Source of the DNA: Candidatus Desulfovibrio trichonymphae
GTDB lineage: Bacteria > Desulfobacterota > Desulfovibrionia > Desulfovibrionales > Desulfovibrionaceae
Length of the DNA stretch: 64,000 bases
NCBI RefSeq assembly: GCF_002355955.1
Contig: NZ_AP017368.1
Span: 671,001-735,000, forward strand
Reading direction: 5' to 3'
Below, piece by piece: positions 47,538 through 57,751 of this stretch. The notes under the pieces were generated by a model that made no database searches, was not told the DNA's origin, and was given only the letters and a program-made list of their open reading frames with translations. Within the stretch, counting starts at the first letter, position 1. The number at the start of each line of letters is the position of its first letter. Position numbers and translations under genes: made by a program.

Positions 47538-48722
47538 TTATTGACGGACAAGTTCCGCCAGTGCCGCACCAATGCGGTCAAGCGCCTCGGCAAGCACTTC
47601 GTCCGCCACAGCGTAAGACAGACGGATGCAGTTGTCATCGCCAAAGGCGACCCCCGGCACAAGCGTGACGCGGGCCTTGTCAAGCAGGTACGCGCATATG
47701 TCCGTGGAGTTTTGCACCGTTGCATTGTAACACCGGCGGACGTCTATAAACAGGTAAAACGCCCCGTCCGGCTGCGGGCAGACGACAAAAGGCCAAGATT
47801 TGATGACCTTCATGGCCTCGTCCCGACGCCGCTGAAAGGCGGCGCGCATGGTTTCCACGCAGTCCATCGGACCTGTCAGCGCGGCTAGCGCGGCTTTTTG
47901 GGCAATGGAACAGACATTGGCCGTGCTCTGCCCCTGAAGGGTGGAAAATTTTTTGATGAGATCCGGATGCGCGACAAGATAGCCCACGCGCCAGCCCGTC
48001 ATGGCAAAGGTTTTGGAAAGGCCGCCGAGCACGGCTACCTGCTCCGGAAATTTTACAAACCAATCAATGACGCTGGTCGGCTTCGCCGGATCACAGACGA
48101 GCTGATCGTAGATTTCATCGCTCAGCACAGACAGGCCGTGGCTGACGGCCCAGTCCACAAGGGCGTCGAGTTCCGCCTTGGCGTAGACAGCGCCTGTGGG
48201 GTTGTTTGGAGAATTGAGAATGAGCAGCCGCGTTTTTGGGGTTCTGTGCGCTTCCAGCATCTCCGGCGTGACTTTGAAGGCATGCTCCACGCCGGGGTGC
48301 ACCAGCACGGGAACACCGCCGGCAAGCTCCACATTTGGCGGATAGCTGAGCCAACAGGGTGCGGGAACAAGCACCTCGTCACCCGGATTGATGGTTCCCT
48401 GCACAAAATTGAACAGGGCCTGCTTGCCCCCGGCCGAGAGAATAACGGATTCCCTCGGCACGGGCACATCGTACTGTTGTTTAAAATAGCCGCCGACAGC
48501 CTCGCGCAGCTCCGGAATGCCGGGCACGGGCGTATATTTTGAAAAATTGGCGTCAATGGCTGCCTTGGTCGCGTCACAGATATGCGCGGGCGTGGGAAAA
48601 TCCGGCTGGCCTACAGCAAGGCTTACTACCGCGATTCCCTGCGCCTTAAGTTCCATAGCTTTGGCGTTGAGAGCAAGAGTCAGGGAAGGCTTGACGTTGC
48701 GAAGACGTTCGGAAATCTGCAT
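47538..48722 (-). CDS. Class I aminotransferase, aspartate type
   Basis: This is a 394-residue PLP enzyme of fold type I, of the family that includes bacterial aspartate aminotransferases (type Ib). The substrate-binding N-terminus VSLAVGQPDFPTP, NSPNNPTGAVY and the PLP lysine in GGLSKTFAMTGWRVGY are intact. A GGAGG site precedes the ATG at 48722; the GTG at 48737 is open too. It follows hom by 27 nt. It probably makes aspartate (or glutamate from oxaloacetate) and would supply the aspartate family that hom leads into, but the precise substrate is inference. Confidence 0.9.
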   Translation of the reverse strand: MQISERLRNVKPSLTLALNAKAMELKAQGIAVVSLAVGQPDFPTPAHICDATKAAIDANFSKYTPVPGIPELREAVGGYFKQQYDVPVPRESVILSAGGKQALFNFVQGTINPGDEVLVPAPCWLSYPPNVELAGGVPVLVHPGVEHAFKVTPEMLEAHRTPKTRLLILNSPNNPTGAVYAKAELDALVDWAVSHGLSVLSDEIYDQLVCDPAKPTSVIDWFVKFPEQVAVLGGLSKTFAMTGWRVGYLVAHPDLIKKFSTLQGQSTANVCSIAQKAALAALTGPMDCVETMRAAFQRRRDEAMKVIKSWPFVVCPQPDGAFYLFIDVRRCYNATVQNSTDICAYLLDKARVTLVPGVAFGDDNCIRLSYAVADEVLAEALDRIGAALAELVRQ

Positions 48723-48749
48723 AAGATAATCCTCCACATGACGGTGTGT

Positions 48750-50069
48750 CTACAGCACCCGATAGCACACGGCAGGTTCCATAAGCAGACCTGCGTCGGC
48801 CATGCGTTTTAAAGCGTTATGCATGGCCCGCGTCGTGGTTTCGTGGGTCATGCACACCAAGGGCACGCCGCGGCCTTCTGCAGATTTTTGTATCATCTGC
48901 GCCACGCTTATGCCTTCCACGGCCATGCAGCCGGCGAGGTCGCGCAGCACACCGGGCATGTCTTCCACAGTAAGCCGCACATAACAGCATGACCGCCACT
49001 CTTCGTGAGGAACAACGACAGCCCCGGGAAGCTCCTGCCGGACAAAACCCGTATTATTGGCCAATTCTCCGCGCGCTACGGCCAACAGGTCAGAGAGCAC
49101 GGCGCCGGCCGTGGGCATGCCTCCCGCGCCGCGCCCATGAAAAAACAACGATCCCGAGGCGTTCGCCTCTACCCTGACGGCATTGTAGACGCCGCCGACC
49201 TTGGCGAGCAGATGGTGATGGTGCAGCAGCGCCGGAAAAACGCCGGCCTCAAGACGCGTCACGGCCGTGCTCCCGGTGTCCGGAATTTTCCTGACCTGAC
49301 CTATCAGTTTAATCCTGTAGCCGAATTCCCGCGCAAGGCATATATCCATGGCGGAAAGACCCCGTATGCCGCGCACGGAAAGGGCCGTATACGGATAGTG
49401 CACGCCATACGCGAGACGTATCAGTAAAATGAGCTTATGCGCCGCGTCATGACCGTCAATATCAAGCGTAAGGTCAGCCTCCGCGTAGCCGCACTCCTGC
49501 GCCTGTTTAAGAGCCACGTTGAAATTGAGGCCGTTTGTGGTCATTTCTGAAAGAATATAATTGCTTGTGCCGTTCAAAATGCCCATGAGCGAGACAATGC
49601 GGTTGCCGGTCAGGCTTTCCTTCAGCACCTGCACAATGGGTATGGCCCCGGCAACGGCGGCCTCGTAGCGCAGTATGCGCTTTTTGCGTTCAGCCTTTTT
49701 GAACAGGGCAATACCTTCTTCCGCCAGCAACGCCTTGTTGGCCGTGACAATATGCTTGCCCTGATCAAGCGCCCTGTCAATAAGCGCGCGGGCGTGCTTT
49801 ATGCCGCCCATAAGCTCCACAAGCACGTCAATCTGCGGGTCGTCAGAGAGCGCGGCCGGGTCTGTGGTCAATTCCGCGCCTTCAGGCAGGGGCACACCAC
49901 GGGCTTTGCGCGGGTTGCGCACGAGCACGCGTTTTATAACAATATCGCGGCCGGAACGCTGGCGGTTCAAATCCGCATTTTCGGCGACAAGGCGCGCCAG
50001 ACCGCCGCCCACTGTGCCGAAACCGGCCAAACCGACGACAAGCGGTTTGCTTGCAGGACTTTTTTTCAT
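48750..50069 (-). CDS. hom: Homoserine dehydrogenase
   Basis: Hom reduces aspartate semialdehyde to homoserine on the way to threonine and methionine. The 439-residue protein fits the monofunctional bacterial type (about 430-440). It has the NAD(P)-binding GLAGFGTVGGGLARLV, VTANKALLAEEGI, the catalytic GILNGTSNYILSEM and EADLTLDIDGHDAAHKL. The C-terminal ACT domain, which binds threonine (VEDMPGVLRDLAGCMA), suggests feedback control. It lies between two aminotransferase genes, 52 nt after the first. Confidence 0.97.
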   Translation of the reverse strand: MKKSPASKPLVVGLAGFGTVGGGLARLVAENADLNRQRSGRDIVIKRVLVRNPRKARGVPLPEGAELTTDPAALSDDPQIDVLVELMGGIKHARALIDRALDQGKHIVTANKALLAEEGIALFKKAERKKRILRYEAAVAGAIPIVQVLKESLTGNRIVSLMGILNGTSNYILSEMTTNGLNFNVALKQAQECGYAEADLTLDIDGHDAAHKLILLIRLAYGVHYPYTALSVRGIRGLSAMDICLAREFGYRIKLIGQVRKIPDTGSTAVTRLEAGVFPALLHHHHLLAKVGGVYNAVRVEANASGSLFFHGRGAGGMPTAGAVLSDLLAVARGELANNTGFVRQELPGAVVVPHEEWRSCCYVRLTVEDMPGVLRDLAGCMAVEGISVAQMIQKSAEGRGVPLVCMTHETTTRAMHNALKRMADAGLLMEPAVCYRVL

Positions 50070-50121
50070 GCTCTGTCCAAAATAAGATATACGCGGCGCG
50101 ACCGCGCCTACAGATCCCGCG

Positions 50122-51297
50122 TTACGCGCCGGAAAGCAGGCGGCGTATGCCGCTCACGGCCTGCCGGGTGCGGTGCTCGTTTTCTATCAGCGCAAAGCGC
50201 AGATATTCATCGCCGTAGGAACCGAAACCAAGGCCCGGAGAAACGGCCACATGCGCTTCCTGCAGGAGGAGTTTTGAAAATTCCACCGAACCCATTTTGC
50301 GAAACGCTTCAGGAATACGCGCCCAGACGAACATGGTGGCTTGGGGCGAAGGGATTTCCCAGCCTATACGTCCAAGACCTTCAATAAGTCTGTCGCGTCG
50401 TTCACGGTAAATATCGCATATTTCATGCACATAGTCGTCCGGGCTGTTCAGCGCCACAGTGGCTGCAATCTGCACCGGCTGAAAGATGCCGTAATCCAGA
50501 TAGCTCTTGATGCGGGAAAGGGCATGGATGAGCCGCGGATTGCCGAGGCAGAAACCAACACGCCAGCCGGGCATGGAATAGCTTTTGGACATGGTGTAAA
50601 ATTCCACCCCCACGTCCTTTGCCCCCTTGGCCTGTAAAAAGCTCGGCGCCTTGTAGCCGTCAAACACAAGATCGGCGTAGGCCAGATCATGAATGACCCA
50701 GATGTTGTTTGCTTTTGCGAAATCAACAATTTTTTGAAAAAAATCCAGATCCGTCACTTCTGTCGTGGGATTGTGCGGGTAACAGAGAAAGAGTACTTTC
50801 GGCTTTGGCCATGCCTGACGTGTCGCCGTTGTCAGGTTTTCAAAAAAATTCCGCCCAGGGCCTATGGGCACACTTCGCACGTCCGCGCCGGTAATAATGG
50901 GCGCGTATTTGTGTATGGGATAGGTGGGGTCCGGTGACAGTACCACATCGCCCGGATCAAGCATGGCAAGGGAAAGGTGAGCAAGTCCCTCTTTGGAACC
51001 CATGGTTACAATGGCCTCGCTTTCCGGATCAAGATGCACGTCGTACAGGCGGACGTATCGGTTGCACACGGCCTTGCGCAGATTGGGTATGCCCTTGGAA
51101 AGCGAGTAGCGGTGGTTGACCGGTTTTTTCGCCGCTTCCGTCAGTTTGTCCACAATATGCGCGGGGGTGGGGATATCGGGGTTGCCCATACTGAAATCAA
51201 CGATATCAATATGTTGATGGCGCAACTGCATTTTGAGATCCCCGACTACAGCGAAAACATAGGGGGGAAGGCGTTGAATGCGTGGAAATTCTTCCAT
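50122..51297 (-). CDS. Class I aminotransferase, alanine (AlaC) type
   Basis: This is a 391-residue PLP enzyme whose sequence resembles AlaC-type glutamate-pyruvate aminotransferases and related diaminopimelate aminotransferases. Motifs are [44 protein letters not shown] and the PLP lysine in [16 protein letters not shown]. The ATG at 51297 has a GGGAGAAACC ribosome site; the open frame goes back to 51336. First gene of the aminotransferase-hom-aminotransferase unit. Substrate not provable by eye; alanine or an aspartate-family keto acid is plausible. Confidence 0.88.
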   Translation of the reverse strand: MEEFPRIQRLPPYVFAVVGDLKMQLRHQHIDIVDFSMGNPDIPTPAHIVDKLTEAAKKPVNHRYSLSKGIPNLRKAVCNRYVRLYDVHLDPESEAIVTMGSKEGLAHLSLAMLDPGDVVLSPDPTYPIHKYAPIITGADVRSVPIGPGRNFFENLTTATRQAWPKPKVLFLCYPHNPTTEVTDLDFFQKIVDFAKANNIWVIHDLAYADLVFDGYKAPSFLQAKGAKDVGVEFYTMSKSYSMPGWRVGFCLGNPRLIHALSRIKSYLDYGIFQPVQIAATVALNSPDDYVHEICDIYRERRDRLIEGLGRIGWEIPSPQATMFVWARIPEAFRKMGSVEFSKLLLQEAHVAVSPGLGFGSYGDEYLRFALIENEHRTRQAVSGIRRLLSGA

Positions 51298-51544
51298 GGT
51301 TTTCTCCCATCGGCGCATTTTACTGACCGGCAGCATAGTCGCGCAAGGGCATTTTTGTAAAGTCCTGTATTGCCGATTGCCGCGCAGAGTGTCAAAGCAG
51401 GCGGGTCAGCTCAAAGCTCACAGGACGGAGAAATTCCCTCACGGAGTTACACGATCTTATGGACAAGCCGCTCTGACAGAAAGCTGGTCATGGACATGAA
51501 AGTACATACAATGGGTAGCGCACACGGCAGTTGAGGCGCAAAAC
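51298..51544. other. Intergenic region with a putative aminotransferase promoter
   Basis: About 250 bases between the aminotransferase start and the terminator of the autotransporter gene. No reading frame or RNA gene is visible. It holds the promoter of the minus-strand amino-acid unit, which I could not pin down. Confidence 0.4.
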
Positions 51545-51591
51545 AGATGCGGCGCGGGCCGTCCCGTAAGGGCCGACACCGCGCCGCATCT
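51538..51591 (-). terminator. Strong terminator downstream of the autotransporter gene
   Basis: AGATGCGGCGCGG and CCGCGCCGCATCT form a 13-bp perfect stem (51591-51545) with a 21-nt loop that can itself fold. GTTTTG follows on the minus strand. It is the longest hairpin noticed in the window outside RNA genes, 22 nt past the stop codon. Confidence 0.8.
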
Positions 51592-51612
51592 GGTGACGTT
51601 GGCGGTTAACGC

Positions 51613-54600
51613 CTAGAATTCCAGTCCCACGCGGAGGGAACCGCTCACGCCTTCGCGTTTGCCGACATAGCCCTGCACGCCGAGATCAACGAGCCACGGA
51701 GATTTGCTGGAAGGTTTAAAAACCAAACCCGCTTCACCAATGCCCGTCTCTCCTTCGAACTTCGCAGCCTTGAGATCATAGCCCCATACAGACGCTCTTG
51801 CCTTGCCGTCAAATTCATATTCGAAGGCCGCACCGATATAAGGGCTGATATACTCGTTGATTGCATAGGCAAATCGAGCTCCGCCACGCAGACGATGAGA
51901 ATCAATCGGATCAAAACTTACCGGTTCGCCTGTGGAAATTGTTGCGTCATTGCCGTCCTGGTGCAACCAGAAGTATTTGCCGTACACATCAAGAGAGGCT
52001 TCCTCGGTGATGTTCCACACATAGCCCACACCGGCGTGAATACCGTAATACGTCGATTCCGTATCAAACGAGGCCTTGCGTCCGGAAACATCCTTCAGTC
52101 TGGTGGATTCATAATCATTATTGAGTCCACCGATGCGGGCCGCGGCTTCTGTATAGAAGTGACCCGGGCCGACATCATTGAACTTTAAGTGACCCAGCAA
52201 ACCGCCACCAATATAGGAAGTGTTGCCGCTTCCATGAATATCGTATGAAGCTCCACCATATTCAAAAAAGGCACCGGCAGTCAGTTTACCGATTTCCGTA
52301 TTTATATTACGTGAAATACCGGCCATCAAATTTACACTGCTTGTGTCAATATATGAACCGGTGTTATAACGCATGCTGCTTGCATCAACAACAGCGAAAG
52401 CACCCCAGGCATCTTCTTTCGCAGAATTGATTGCGCTTCCCATACCTGCGCCTGCCGCAAGGTCCGCACCCTGATTGGCAAGAGCTGCCCCAACAGAGGC
52501 TCCTTCGGTTATCGATTTGGCACCGGGTACAACAGGAGTACCACCGCCGCCTGGGCCGTCAGATTCAATAAGTTCAGCAACGAAGTCGTTGTCGCCGTCT
52601 TTCCTCAACTGAAAAGTGAATTCAAGAAGAGAACCGTGTTGTATTGTTTGAATTCCGCTGTCTTTAATATTACCTGCCAATTCTGTACTTCCGCGAAGCA
52701 GATAGTATTTGTCGCCAAACTGCAATGGTTCAACATCGCCAGAGAAATCTAGTTGTGGCCACATTCCATCAATACTGATGCTGTCCGCTGTAACAGTTAA
52801 CACTGGATTATCTTGATTATTGACTGGAATACCTCGCAGATAAAATGCTAACATTCCTCTTAAATCGGCCGCATGCACAGTCATGCTGCTTCCAGGATAT
52901 ATATGCAGATTTGCATAACGACTCATATTAAAATCGTGATTGGGCGCATCCAAATTGAAACCGCTCATTAACGATGTATTAGTATACTGACGCAAATTGA
53001 CAATATTTTTTTCAGCATCGGGCGCGTCTACAATAAACTTGTTATCGCCGCCCCAGTAAAAGTATCCATCCTGAGTAACTTCCATTCCGAATGTTTTACC
53101 GTTGTCCTGTTCCACATAGATGGGGTCATACAAATATACATCACCACCCGAGAATGGGGAAATGACAAGAGTCGCGTCAGCATTGCTATGGGGTTCGATT
53201 ATCGGTGTCGTCGATCGGATAGAGATGGAATTGGTCCGTTTTCCATCAATATCATTAATCTCGTTGTTCCGGAAAATCGTTGTGTTGCCGGCAGTTGCAA
53301 CTATAGTTAAGGACAAAGTCCCAGAAGAAGCGGCGATGTCGGTGCCGGTATCCAGTGTAATGGCACCACCGTATACACGACCCGAATCATACGTCTGCAA
53401 AGAAGTAAATATATTATCTGTAAACTGACTATCAGTGACTGTCAAACTATCTTCAAGATACAGTATTCCGGCACGTATATTACCTCTTGCTGTAATTGTA
53501 TTATCAGCAAATATACTGCCACTGATATCGCCTATTGTACTTGTTAAAGTACCAACAATACCGCCATTAATATCTATAGCAGAAATAACATTGTTGGTGA
53601 ACGTACAATCAATAATATCGCCAATAGTACTCTGATTTAAAGCACCAACAATACCACCTGTCCAAAGTGAGCCCGTGGTAATTACAGTATTGTTATCGAA
53701 AACATTATTGACAATATCGCCTATTGTGCTGTATGTATCAGCACCAACAATACCACCACCAACAACTCCAGAAGCAATGATCGTATTACCGCTGAATATG
53801 TTATCTGTAATATCTCCTATATATGTCCCATCGGCACTTTGCAGGTTATCAGTGTAAACTCCAACTATCCCACCACCACGAATTACTGCGTCGATTGTTA
53901 CCGTATTGTCGCTGAATATATTGTTCTTAACGGCACCAATAGAGGCTGAAGCTTCCTGACTACTATGAACACCAACTATCCCACCACCTGCCATAGTGTC
54001 GGCGATTGTTACCGTGTTGCCGCTGAATATATTGTTCTTAAGGGCACCAATGGCTGAAGCTTCCTGAACACCATAAACACCAACTATCCCACCACCACGC
54101 ATTATTTCGGTGGCTGTTACGATGTTATCGTTAAATATACTGTTGCTGATATCGCCTATAGTTCCCCGATAGGCTCCGATAATGCCGCCACCCTGGAAAT
54201 CGCCGTCTCCATTTTTTGTTACTGTGTTATTACTGAAAATAGCATTGTCGATGGCGCCTATCTGTTGATTCTCACCAGCTCTTAATACGCCGCCGCCTCG
54301 TAGATTGTCGCCCACCTCAAAGGTTACTGTATTATTGTTGAACACAATTTCACTAAGATTGCCGATATTGCCATATAGTACAGCATTGTTACCAGCATAA
54401 TCCTTGAAATGGTATCCACCAAGATTTGTTGTTGGTTCAATCATCGCATCTGACGGAAAAGCTGTACCACCAAAACTGGTTATAGCAAGCTCTACAGCAT
54501 CAGAAATAAGTTTTTTCAAACCGCCCGTTTCCCCTCTTGCTAGATCAATCAAGCCGGTGGACAAGTCTGAAGGCAACTTTCCACCACCATTAAGATCTTC

Positions 54601-54684
54601 CGCCCGGGTAAAAAACGGATACGCTGTAAACATGGTTATGGTTATCAGAGTAACCATAAACTGCTTTACGTAGTTTCTTTTCAT
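51613..54684 (-). CDS. Autotransporter with beta-helix-type repeats
   Basis: This 1023-residue protein has three parts. A signal peptide (residues 1-28, cleavage expected after FFTRA) leads into a passenger. Residues about 104-430 consist of eight to nine repeats of 30-40 residues, each with a GGGIVG turn and a segment of the type IGDIxNxIFSxNTV, the pattern of parallel beta-helix passengers. Further beta-rich sequence follows to about 745. A C-terminal autotransporter beta-barrel (about 760-1023) ends GSLRVGLEF, with the required aromatic last residue. The protein should reach the surface through the outer membrane. Repeat content and AT-rich, codon-unlike composition suggest rapid change or transfer. 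Its target is unknown; adhesion is plausible. Confidence 0.88.
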   Translation of the reverse strand: MKRNYVKQFMVTLITITMFTAYPFFTRAEDLNGGGKLPSDLSTGLIDLARGETGGLKKLISDAVELAITSFGGTAFPSDAMIEPTTNLGGYHFKDYAGNNAVLYGNIGNLSEIVFNNNTVTFEVGDNLRGGGVLRAGENQQIGAIDNAIFSNNTVTKNGDGDFQGGGIIGAYRGTIGDISNSIFNDNIVTATEIMRGGGIVGVYGVQEASAIGALKNNIFSGNTVTIADTMAGGGIVGVHSSQEASASIGAVKNNIFSDNTVTIDAVIRGGGIVGVYTDNLQSADGTYIGDITDNIFSGNTIIASGVVGGGIVGADTYSTIGDIVNNVFDNNTVITTGSLWTGGIVGALNQSTIGDIIDCTFTNNVISAIDINGGIVGTLTSTIGDISGSIFADNTITARGNIRAGILYLEDSLTVTDSQFTDNIFTSLQTYDSGRVYGGAITLDTGTDIAASSGTLSLTIVATAGNTTIFRNNEINDIDGKRTNSISIRSTTPIIEPHSNADATLVISPFSGGDVYLYDPIYVEQDNGKTFGMEVTQDGYFYWGGDNKFIVDAPDAEKNIVNLRQYTNTSLMSGFNLDAPNHDFNMSRYANLHIYPGSSMTVHAADLRGMLAFYLRGIPVNNQDNPVLTVTADSISIDGMWPQLDFSGDVEPLQFGDKYYLLRGSTELAGNIKDSGIQTIQHGSLLEFTFQLRKDGDNDFVAELIESDGPGGGGTPVVPGAKSITEGASVGAALANQGADLAAGAGMGSAINSAKEDAWGAFAVVDASSMRYNTGSYIDTSSVNLMAGISRNINTEIGKLTAGAFFEYGGASYDIHGSGNTSYIGGGLLGHLKFNDVGPGHFYTEAAARIGGLNNDYESTRLKDVSGRKASFDTESTYYGIHAGVGYVWNITEEASLDVYGKYFWLHQDGNDATISTGEPVSFDPIDSHRLRGGARFAYAINEYISPYIGAAFEYEFDGKARASVWGYDLKAAKFEGETGIGEAGLVFKPSSKSPWLVDLGVQGYVGKREGVSGSLRVGLEF

Positions 54685-55162
54685 AAATTCCTTCCCCTGT
54701 TTTTATATGTAAACGATAATGCTGAATTCACCATGTCCGAAGGAAACGCCGAAAGCCGCGCTGAACCTTGCGGCGGACAGCGCGGCACTGCGGAGTTAGT
54801 GTGTGTGTAGCAAGAATCGGGCCGAAACCGTCAGCTTCGCCCGAATCTCTCTCCGCTCCGCGCGGGAAAATTTGTCCTTGCCCTGACCACATGCACTATG
54901 CCTTTACGTCCTTTAAGAAAACCAAGCCGAACAATGCAAAAACAGTCCGGTGAAGTAGTTGCTACTTTTACACACAAAACGCGGTGGCTGTCAAGCGGCA
55001 TTGCGAACGGAAAGCAGGACGCATCTCAAATTTTAGCTCCACGTAACGGCTCGTTCCATCATGCCCGATTTCAGACAGCCATAAAACGAACGGTTCAAAA
55101 GCATGGCCTGTTGCGGCTTCAAGAAATTTAGATGGTCCGCCTGTCTAACAACGCGAAACCTC
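54685..55162. other. Intergenic stretch between the autotransporter and the tRNA genes
   Basis: About 480 bases. The right end holds the tRNA promoter; the left end has the autotransporter's ribosome site (AGGGGAAGGAATTT) and a possible TATAAA -10. Short ORFs around 54768-55131 (plus) overlap others on the minus strand without recognisable content. No transposase fragment could be seen. Confidence 0.4.
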
Positions 55163-55191
55163 TTGACAGAGGCATGCGCGCGGCGTAAAAA
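55163..55191 (+). promoter_or_regulatory. Candidate promoter of the tRNA-Gly/tRNA-Cys genes
   Basis: TTGACA (55163-55168), a 17-nt spacer and TAAAAA (55186-55191) lie 12 nt before the tRNA-Gly. The -35 is perfect and the spacing ideal. Confidence 0.65.
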
Positions 55192-55203
55192 GGCAACTTC
55201 TGA

Positions 55204-55279
<76 letters not shown>

Positions 55280-55296
55280 CGTTTTCAATGCATAAA

Positions 55297-55370
<74 letters not shown>

Positions 55371-55403
55371 GCGCAATCTTGCGTTTCGTCGCTGCATGCA
55401 AAC

Positions 55404-55477
<74 letters not shown>

Positions 55478-55730
55478 GAAACGCCGCCGCATTCAGATCG
55501 TCCGTTATCCCCTTGATTCCATTTTAAATAAAGGTCATGCCCGGCAGAGAGGATTATCTCTGAGCATTTTAACGAATGCTCATCTCGGGAGCGGCTCCTG
55601 GATATCCGGCGTCAGCGCAAAGATTCTCTTAAGGGCCGCGCGCATTGGAAGGTCCGTTGCCCTGTCACGTGCTGTCACTGTCACAATGCGGTGAGATGGG
55701 CAGCGAAACTCAGCTTCGCGAGATTCACCT
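55478..55730. other. Gap between the tRNA remnant and the hydrogenase protease gene
   Basis: About 250 bases with no assigned gene. The overlapping short ORFs on both strands have no recognisable content. A fragment of a hydrogenase large-subunit gene would be expected here by comparison with typical gene order, but I see none of its C-terminal DPCxxCxxH motif. A ribosome site for hyaD is not obvious. Confidence 0.4.
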
Positions 55731-56225
55731 ATGGATGCCAACAAAAAAATTCTGATTCTGGGCGTCGGCAATATTTTATTGACAGATGAAGGCTTTGGCG
55801 TGCGGGCTGTTGAGTATCTGCAGGCCAACTACACCTGGCCGGTACGCATACGCCTGCTGGACGGCGGCACGCAGGGGCTGATGCTCATGCCTGAAATTCA
55901 GGACTGCGACTTGCTCGTCGTGCTGGATGTAGTGCTGGCTGGAGAAGCCCCCGGCACGGTGTATCTGCTGAAAGGCGAAGACCTGCGGAAAAGTCTGAGT
56001 TTTCGTGATTCCATGCACCAGACAGACCTGCTGGACACGCTCATCACCTGTGAACTCGCCGGACATAAGCCGGACGCGCTTGTCATCGGTATGGAGCCCT
56101 TTGACTGCAGAACAATGGGCGTGGAACTGACCCCGCAAGCCCAAGCCCGCCTGCCGGAATTCTGCCGCAAGACGATGGATGAACTGGCCCGCCGCGGCAT
56201 CAGCCCCGCGACGGAACCGGCCTGA
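55731..56225 (+). CDS. Hydrogenase maturation protease (HyaD/HybD family)
   Basis: This 164-residue endopeptidase removes the C-terminal tail of a [NiFe] hydrogenase large subunit after nickel insertion. The family start ILILGVGNILLTDEGFGVRAVEYL is present, with the nickel-binding Glu in DEGFG. It continues VVLDVVLAGEAPGTVY with the binding Asp, and the LLDTLITCEL segment where the conserved His ligand is expected nearby (MHQTDLLDTL). Length fits (155-175). No hydrogenase structural gene is adjacent, so its target is elsewhere. It ends 71 nt before the convergent ugd. Confidence 0.93.
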   Translation: MDANKKILILGVGNILLTDEGFGVRAVEYLQANYTWPVRIRLLDGGTQGLMLMPEIQDCDLLVVLDVVLAGEAPGTVYLLKGEDLRKSLSFRDSMHQTDLLDTLITCELAGHKPDALVIGMEPFDCRTMGVELTPQAQARLPEFCRKTMDELARRGISPATEPA

Positions 56226-56296
56226 CGATTCCGCACCTGCACGCGCTTGCCTGTTGCAGCAAAAAACATATGGCAGAAACAGCAAGATAAATTGCT

Positions 56297-57634
56297 TTAA
56301 AGTTCCGCCGAACACCCGATGCAAAAATAGGCAAAACCACGTTCCGCCATGGATGCAGCCGCATAGAGATTACGTCCGTCAAAAAGCAGGGGGGCTGTCA
56401 ACAGGGATTTGACGCGCTCGAAGTCCGGATTACGGAACTGATTCCATTCAGTTGCCACAAGTAGGCCTTGGGCACCGTCGCAGGCAGAATATTGATCATC
56501 CAATATTTCAACAAGACTGTTCTCTTTAAATATGCGTTGCGCATTTCCGCTCGCCACAGGATCAAAAGCGCGCACCCGCATGCCCGCTGCAGTCAACAGC
56601 CCGACAATGCTCACTGACGCGGCTTCACGCATATCGTCGGTATTGGCTTTGAAAGCTAGACCCCAAAGCGCCAAGGTTTTGCCTTTCACGCCGCCCTGCG
56701 GAGCAAAGTATTCCTGAATGCGCACCGCCATATGCTGTTTCTGACGGGCGTTGACCGCCTCAACCGCATTGAGCAGCAGAGGCACTACGCCGGCATTGCC
56801 GGCAGTATGAATCAATGCCTTGACATCCTTTGGAAAGCAGGATCCGCCATAGCCAAGGCCTGGATAAATGAACTGATACCCAATGCGTGTGTCCGAGCCG
56901 ATGCCGGTGCGCACATCACGCACATCCGCGCCGACATGTTCACATATCATTGCTATTTCATTGATAAAAGAAATTTTTGTCGCCAGCATGCAGTTGGCGG
57001 CATATTTTGTCATCTCTGCGCTGCGCGGGCTCATGATCAAAATTTTGTCCCTTGTGCGGGCAAAAGGCGCATACAGTTCACGCAACAAAGCAGCAGCCTT
57101 CTGAGAATTCGTGCCGAGCACTACGCGATCCGGCTTCATAAAGTCCGCTATTGCAGCGCCCTCTTTAAGAAATTCCGGATTGGAAACCACCGTGACGATA
57201 TCAGTTCTCTTTCGCGCCGCAAGGCCATTTTCTATGATTTCACGCACCATGTCGGCCGTGCCTACCGGCACAGTGGACTTGTCCACCACAATAAGCTCAT
57301 TTTGCATCTCGCGACCGATGTCATGGGCAGCCTGTTGCACATAACTCAGATCACACGAACCGTCAGGCAGAGAAGGCGTGCCCACGCAAATAAAAACGCA
57401 GTCCGAACCGGCAATGCCCTCTGCGAGTCGGGTAGTGAAGAACAGACGGCCGTCTGCATGACTGCGCCGCACCATGTCTTCGAGACCAGGCTCAAAAATA
57501 TGAACTGTGCCGATATTGAGCTTTTCCACAACCGCGGGATTAACGTCGATACAGGTCACGGTATTGCCCATTTCAGCAAAACATGCGGCACTCACAAGAC
57601 CAACATACCCCGTGCCGATAATACACAATTTCAT
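56297..57634 (-). CDS. ugd: UDP-glucose 6-dehydrogenase
   Basis: Ugd oxidises UDP-glucose to UDP-glucuronate, a precursor of surface polysaccharides. The 445-residue protein fits the family (about 430-450). The NAD-binding MKLCIIGTGYVGLVSAACFAEMG, VGTPSLPDG, STVPVGT, the central SNPEFLKEGAAI and the catalytic cysteine in GYGGSCFPKDVKAL are intact. The ADDM-type C-terminal domain reads GLAFKANTDDMREAAS. It is not in an obvious capsule cluster here; a lipoprotein gene follows on the same strand 117 nt upstream of its start. Confidence 0.97.
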   Translation of the reverse strand: MKLCIIGTGYVGLVSAACFAEMGNTVTCIDVNPAVVEKLNIGTVHIFEPGLEDMVRRSHADGRLFFTTRLAEGIAGSDCVFICVGTPSLPDGSCDLSYVQQAAHDIGREMQNELIVVDKSTVPVGTADMVREIIENGLAARKRTDIVTVVSNPEFLKEGAAIADFMKPDRVVLGTNSQKAAALLRELYAPFARTRDKILIMSPRSAEMTKYAANCMLATKISFINEIAMICEHVGADVRDVRTGIGSDTRIGYQFIYPGLGYGGSCFPKDVKALIHTAGNAGVVPLLLNAVEAVNARQKQHMAVRIQEYFAPQGGVKGKTLALWGLAFKANTDDMREAASVSIVGLLTAAGMRVRAFDPVASGNAQRIFKENSLVEILDDQYSACDGAQGLLVATEWNQFRNPDFERVKSLLTAPLLFDGRNLYAAASMAERGFAYFCIGCSAEL

Positions 57635-57751
57635 GGCTCATGCCTCTCTGATTTCGAATGCGGAGAGTTTCACCTTAGTCGGATGCAGACGCGCGCAGGG
57701 CTGAATACCGACAAAAGCAGGATCAGACAGAGCGGCAATCGCCCGAAAAAA

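Noticed and set aside
51613..54684. Repeats in the autotransporter as a CRISPR-like or satellite array
   Set aside because: The repeat units vary in length and sequence and stay in one reading frame; they are protein repeats.
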